Positions 7,479 through 9,271 of a stretch of DNA of 9,271 bases are shown here, piece by piece; the first letter of the stretch is position 1, and each line of letters opens with the position of its first letter. The stretch covers positions 1 through 9,271 of the forward strand of contig JALSNP010000066.1 in the NCBI GenBank assembly GCA_026986935.1, read 5' to 3'. A program made the position numbers and the translations under genes. A model generated the notes under the pieces. That model was not told where the DNA came from, did no database searches, and saw nothing but the letters and a program-made list of their open reading frames with translations. This stretch comes from Pyrodictiaceae archaeon. GTDB lineage: Archaea; Thermoproteota; Thermoprotei_A; Sulfolobales; Pyrodictiaceae.

Positions 7479-7482
7479 CCCT

Positions 7483-8211
7483 TTACATCTTGGTCGCGCT
7501 CTCCGCTATTACTTCTGTCTTGAACTTTCTTCCCTCGATAGCATCTATTATTCTCTCAATGAAATCTTCTTCGTACGGCACTCCCACGAAGGCTAGTATA
7601 CCGTTAATAGCTATAGCTGGTACCGATGTTACGTGATATTTATCCGCGATATCGGGGTTTTCATAGGCCTCTACCGTGTCGGCTATGAAGTCCTTTTTAC
7701 CGTTTCTCCATGCTTCGAAAGCGAACATATTAGCTAGGAGAGCTGCATAGGGGCAGTACGGGCATTGGGGGGTCACTACAACCTCTATGTGTACCGGTTT
7801 TTGGATCGATTTTATCTTCTCAACAGTTGATTGATCTAGACCACTATCCTCTTGTGAAATACGTATTATTGTTTCAACGAGACCCCTTATCTCCTCCCCA
7901 CTAGGCGTACCAGTATACCTTATGGAGCCGTCGAGAAGCGTTGTTGTAGGCACTCGTTCAACTCTCTGCCTCTTAAATTCCTCATCGTCTTTCCCTTTTT
8001 CGAAAATCTTGACCTTAACGAGCTTCTCACCGTTCTTTACCGGGGCCTCCTCCTCTAACACCTTAGCTATTTTTATACTCTCATCACAGTATTTGCAATT
8101 CGGGCCTATGAAGACGTTTATTGTTACTGGTTTCTCGAGATCCTGGAAGGCTTCCCGAATAGCCTCTCTAGTTTCCTGGTCTATCTCCATACGAACCAGG
8201 TCAATTGCCAC
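7483..8211 (-). CDS. pdo: Protein disulfide oxidoreductase, glutaredoxin-like, two thioredoxin folds
   Basis: Cytosolic thiol-disulfide oxidoreductase of the archaeal PDO family, which forms, reduces and shuffles protein disulfides in thermophiles. The 242 residues form two tandem thioredoxin-like units. The N-terminal unit has CKYC (39-42) with cis-proline motif RVPT (P88); the C-terminal unit has CPYC (150-153) with SVPA (P198). Both active sites are intact. Length and the two CxxC sites match Pyrococcus, Aeropyrum and Sulfolobus PDO. No signal peptide is seen. The GTG at 8211 has GGTGAT 5 nt upstream and an in-frame stop just before it; an internal ATG at 8190 is the only close alternative. 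It is divergent from an HTH gene, and an inverted repeat sits in its promoter, which suggests local regulation. Thioredoxin-system roles are possible but not shown by the sequence. Confidence 0.95.
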   Translation of the reverse strand: MAIDLVRMEIDQETREAIREAFQDLEKPVTINVFIGPNCKYCDESIKIAKVLEEEAPVKNGEKLVKVKIFEKGKDDEEFKRQRVERVPTTTLLDGSIRYTGTPSGEEIRGLVETIIRISQEDSGLDQSTVEKIKSIQKPVHIEVVVTPQCPYCPYAALLANMFAFEAWRNGKKDFIADTVEAYENPDIADKYHVTSVPAIAINGILAFVGVPYEEDFIERIIDAIEGRKFKTEVIAESATKM

Positions 8212-8216
8212 ACTTC

Positions 8217-8222
8217 ATCACC
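8217..8222 (-). promoter_or_regulatory. Ribosome binding site of the disulfide oxidoreductase
   Basis: GGTGAT on the minus strand, 5 nt before the GTG at 8211, matches the anti-Shine-Dalgarno complement exactly and supports GTG as the start. Confidence 0.6.
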
Positions 8223-8242
8223 CACTCTCTCAAAGACCTTAC

Positions 8243-8261
8243 CCTCTAATAGTTTTAGAGG
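8243..8261. promoter_or_regulatory. Inverted repeat, candidate operator in the oxidoreductase promoter
   Basis: CCTCTAA (8243-8249) and TTAGAGG (8255-8261) form a perfect 7-5-7 dyad. It lies directly downstream of the candidate oxidoreductase TATA box (8266-8274) and spans the region up to the predicted transcription start near 8244, a typical repressor position. The left arm with one more base (CCCTCTAA) recurs at 8314-8321, between the two promoters. DNA binding is inferred, not shown. Confidence 0.5.
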
Positions 8262-8265
8262 CTTT

Positions 8266-8274
8266 CTATAATAG
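8266..8274 (-). promoter_or_regulatory. Candidate TATA box of the disulfide oxidoreductase gene
   Basis: CTATTATAG on the minus strand predicts a start near 8244 and a leader of about 33 nt. The identical 9-mer occurs in the opposite orientation before the HTH gene (8359-8367). An upstream minus-strand GCTTTTAACA (8276-8285) is an alternative box A. Confidence 0.45.
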
Positions 8275-8358
8275 GTGTTAAAAGCGCGCCAGAAACGCCT
8301 ATGCATAACCTGGCCCTCTAAGCTTCTACTTATACGCGTGTTATCCAAAGGGGGTAAG

Positions 8359-8367
8359 CTATTATAG
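8359..8367 (+). promoter_or_regulatory. Candidate TATA box of the HTH regulator gene
   Basis: CTATTATAG centred at 8363 predicts transcription from about 8389. This lies downstream of the possible GTG start (8385) and about 17 nt before the ATG at 8406, so it favours the ATG. A weaker TACTTAAC (8375-8382) could give a leaderless mRNA starting at that ATG. Confidence 0.45.
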
Positions 8368-8405
8368 GGGGCACTACTTAACGTGTGAATATATGGGCTT
8401 TGGCT

Positions 8406-8789
8406 ATGGATAAGTCTGCAGGGATACTTGTTACACCCTGTGAGCTCGCCGTAAGAAAATACGTACCATCTATTAGGGCGTCATTAGCTATTGTACTTGT
8501 AAAGGACTATGGTTTATCCATCTATCGTACAGCAAAGCTGCTTAAGATAACGCCCGCAGCCGTATCAAACTATATTCTTGGCAGACGTGGGCGCGATTAT
8601 GTAGACCTTATTCTGAACGATAAAGAGCTCTATGGTCTTGTAAGCAAGCTCGCAGAACAAATCATAAGTGGGACAGCCGAGGAGAACATAATATCTAAAC
8701 ACTTGTGCGAGATATGTACAAAGCTACGCTCCAAAGTCGAGGAAGGTTTCAATAAAGAGGAATGCGTAACACACATGAACACCCAGTAG
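8406..8789 (+). CDS. Small HTH transcriptional regulator with CxxC motif
   Basis: A 127-residue protein resembling archaeal predicted regulators of the COG2522 type. It starts with TPCELAVRKYVPSIRASLAIVL, followed by a helix-turn-helix at about 37-59 (LSIYRTAKLLKITPAAVSNYILG, Fis/Xre-like), and ends with a helical region holding CEIC (101-104). Further cysteines are C12 and C120, giving four in total, which could bind a metal or form disulfides. The start is uncertain: an in-frame GTG at 8385 adds seven residues, but the nearest TATA box fits the ATG better. It is divergent from the disulfide oxidoreductase gene, with an inverted repeat in the spacer, so regulation of that gene or of itself is a reasonable inference. 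The ligand and targets are unknown. It converges on the next gene with only 8 bp between stops. Confidence 0.8.
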   Translation: MDKSAGILVTPCELAVRKYVPSIRASLAIVLVKDYGLSIYRTAKLLKITPAAVSNYILGRRGRDYVDLILNDKELYGLVSKLAEQIISGTAEENIISKHLCEICTKLRSKVEEGFNKEECVTHMNTQ

Positions 8790-8797
8790 CCCGTTGT

Positions 8798-9271
8798 TCA
8801 TCTTTTTATAAGAAATGGTGGTAGCTCGCGCAGATGTAGCTTAAGCCTAGCTAAGCTAAGTGGACGAGAACCAAAGCTAACTCGATTATATCTAGGCTCT
8901 AGGGGCTCCCACTCATCTGTCTCCACGGAGTAGATAGCGGCTCTTAATACGCGGTGCTTCTCAAACACTATTTCGTGGAGCTTTGATATAGGGTACGGAT
9001 TCCACATGCATAGTTCTACTTCGTTGTTTCTCCTCTCTACCCCCATAGGAATGGCTGCTGTAAGAGACCATAGTACTGGCTTTTTGTTTTCAATGTTCTC
9101 GGGCCCGCTTTCACCATAGCTGTTTCCTAGAAGATAATCTACATATAGTTTTGTCTTACTACATCTCGTCCCAACGTTATAGACAGCTTCACCCTCTATT
9201 AGCTCTATTGAACCATTTCTGCTAACATTTATTGTGCATAAATTATTTAGACACAGTATATTAGCGTATGT
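8798..9271 (-). CDS. Unrecognised protein, N-terminus beyond the window edge
   Basis: The frame is open from the TGA at 8798-8800 through the last base, giving at least 157 residues with no stop, so the gene begins outside the window. The internal ATG at 9046 is not needed as a start. The visible part is rich in short beta-like stretches, has cysteines near the start (ILCLNNLC) and a C-terminal segment with LCMWNPYPI, EWEPLEP and SRPLSLARLKLHL. The spacing of an N-P turn, an acidic E.EPL and a final R-P-hydrophobic strand is loosely reminiscent of the C-terminal beta domain of GH38 alpha-mannosidases. This is a weak impression and I do not assign a function. It is convergent with the HTH gene; the T5 run at 8802-8806 just inside its 3' end may terminate HTH transcription. 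Confidence 0.7.
   Translation of the reverse strand, partial: TYANILCLNNLCTINVSRNGSIELIEGEAVYNVGTRCSKTKLYVDYLLGNSYGESGPENIENKKPVLWSLTAAIPMGVERRNNEVELCMWNPYPISKLHEIVFEKHRVLRAAIYSVETDEWEPLEPRYNRVSFGSRPLSLARLKLHLRELPPFLIKR

Noticed and set aside
7394..7636. Plus-strand ORF of 80 codons after gatE
   Set aside because: It runs through the hairpin and antisense into the conserved C-terminus of the disulfide oxidoreductase.
8798..9046. A complete 82-residue gene starting at the ATG at 9046
   Set aside because: The same frame is open without a stop to the end of the window, so this is the C-terminal part of a longer gene and the ATG is internal.

Overview
The window looks like chromosomal DNA of a hyperthermophilic crenarchaeote, most probably one of the Desulfurococcales (a relative of Hyperthermus/Pyrodictium would fit, but the sequence alone does not settle the genus). 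The evidence is a reverse gyrase, a crenarchaeal-type Alba protein, the archaea-only GatD/GatE amidotransferase, an archaeal/eukaryotic ribosomal protein (S30e), a two-site protein disulfide oxidoreductase, TATA-like box A promoters, frequent GTG/TTG starts and GGTGAT-type ribosome binding sites.

Layout. Positions 1-2952 (minus) hold reverse gyrase, cut off at the window start after its catalytic tyrosine. It is divergent from alba (3161-3460, plus). A small unrecognised ORF (3492-3725, plus) follows and converges on rps30e (3806-3970, minus). S30e is divergent from the gatD-gatE operon (4047-7378, plus), with what looks like one shared, near-palindromic TATA element. gatE converges on a protein disulfide oxidoreductase gene (7483-8211, minus), with an 8-bp-arm hairpin between them that may alternatively be a C/D-box sRNA. 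The oxidoreductase is divergent from a small cysteine-containing HTH regulator (8406-8789, plus). This spacer carries identical TATA 9-mers for the two promoters and a 7-5-7 inverted repeat that looks like an operator. The regulator converges on an unrecognised gene (8798 to beyond 9271, minus).

How the genes work together. Reverse gyrase and Alba both act on chromosome topology and packaging at high temperature. S30e and GatDE both serve translation: GatDE makes Gln-tRNA(Gln) from misacylated Glu-tRNA(Gln). The disulfide oxidoreductase maintains the disulfide-rich cytosolic proteome typical of these organisms, and its divergent HTH neighbour is a plausible but unproven regulator.

Most of the window is well-known housekeeping content. 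I see no mobile elements, CRISPR arrays or tRNA/rRNA genes. The parts worth a second look are the oxidoreductase/HTH intergenic region, the shared TATA element, the gatE 3' hairpin/sRNA candidate and the two unrecognised proteins. I do not see convincing evidence for a wholly new system.
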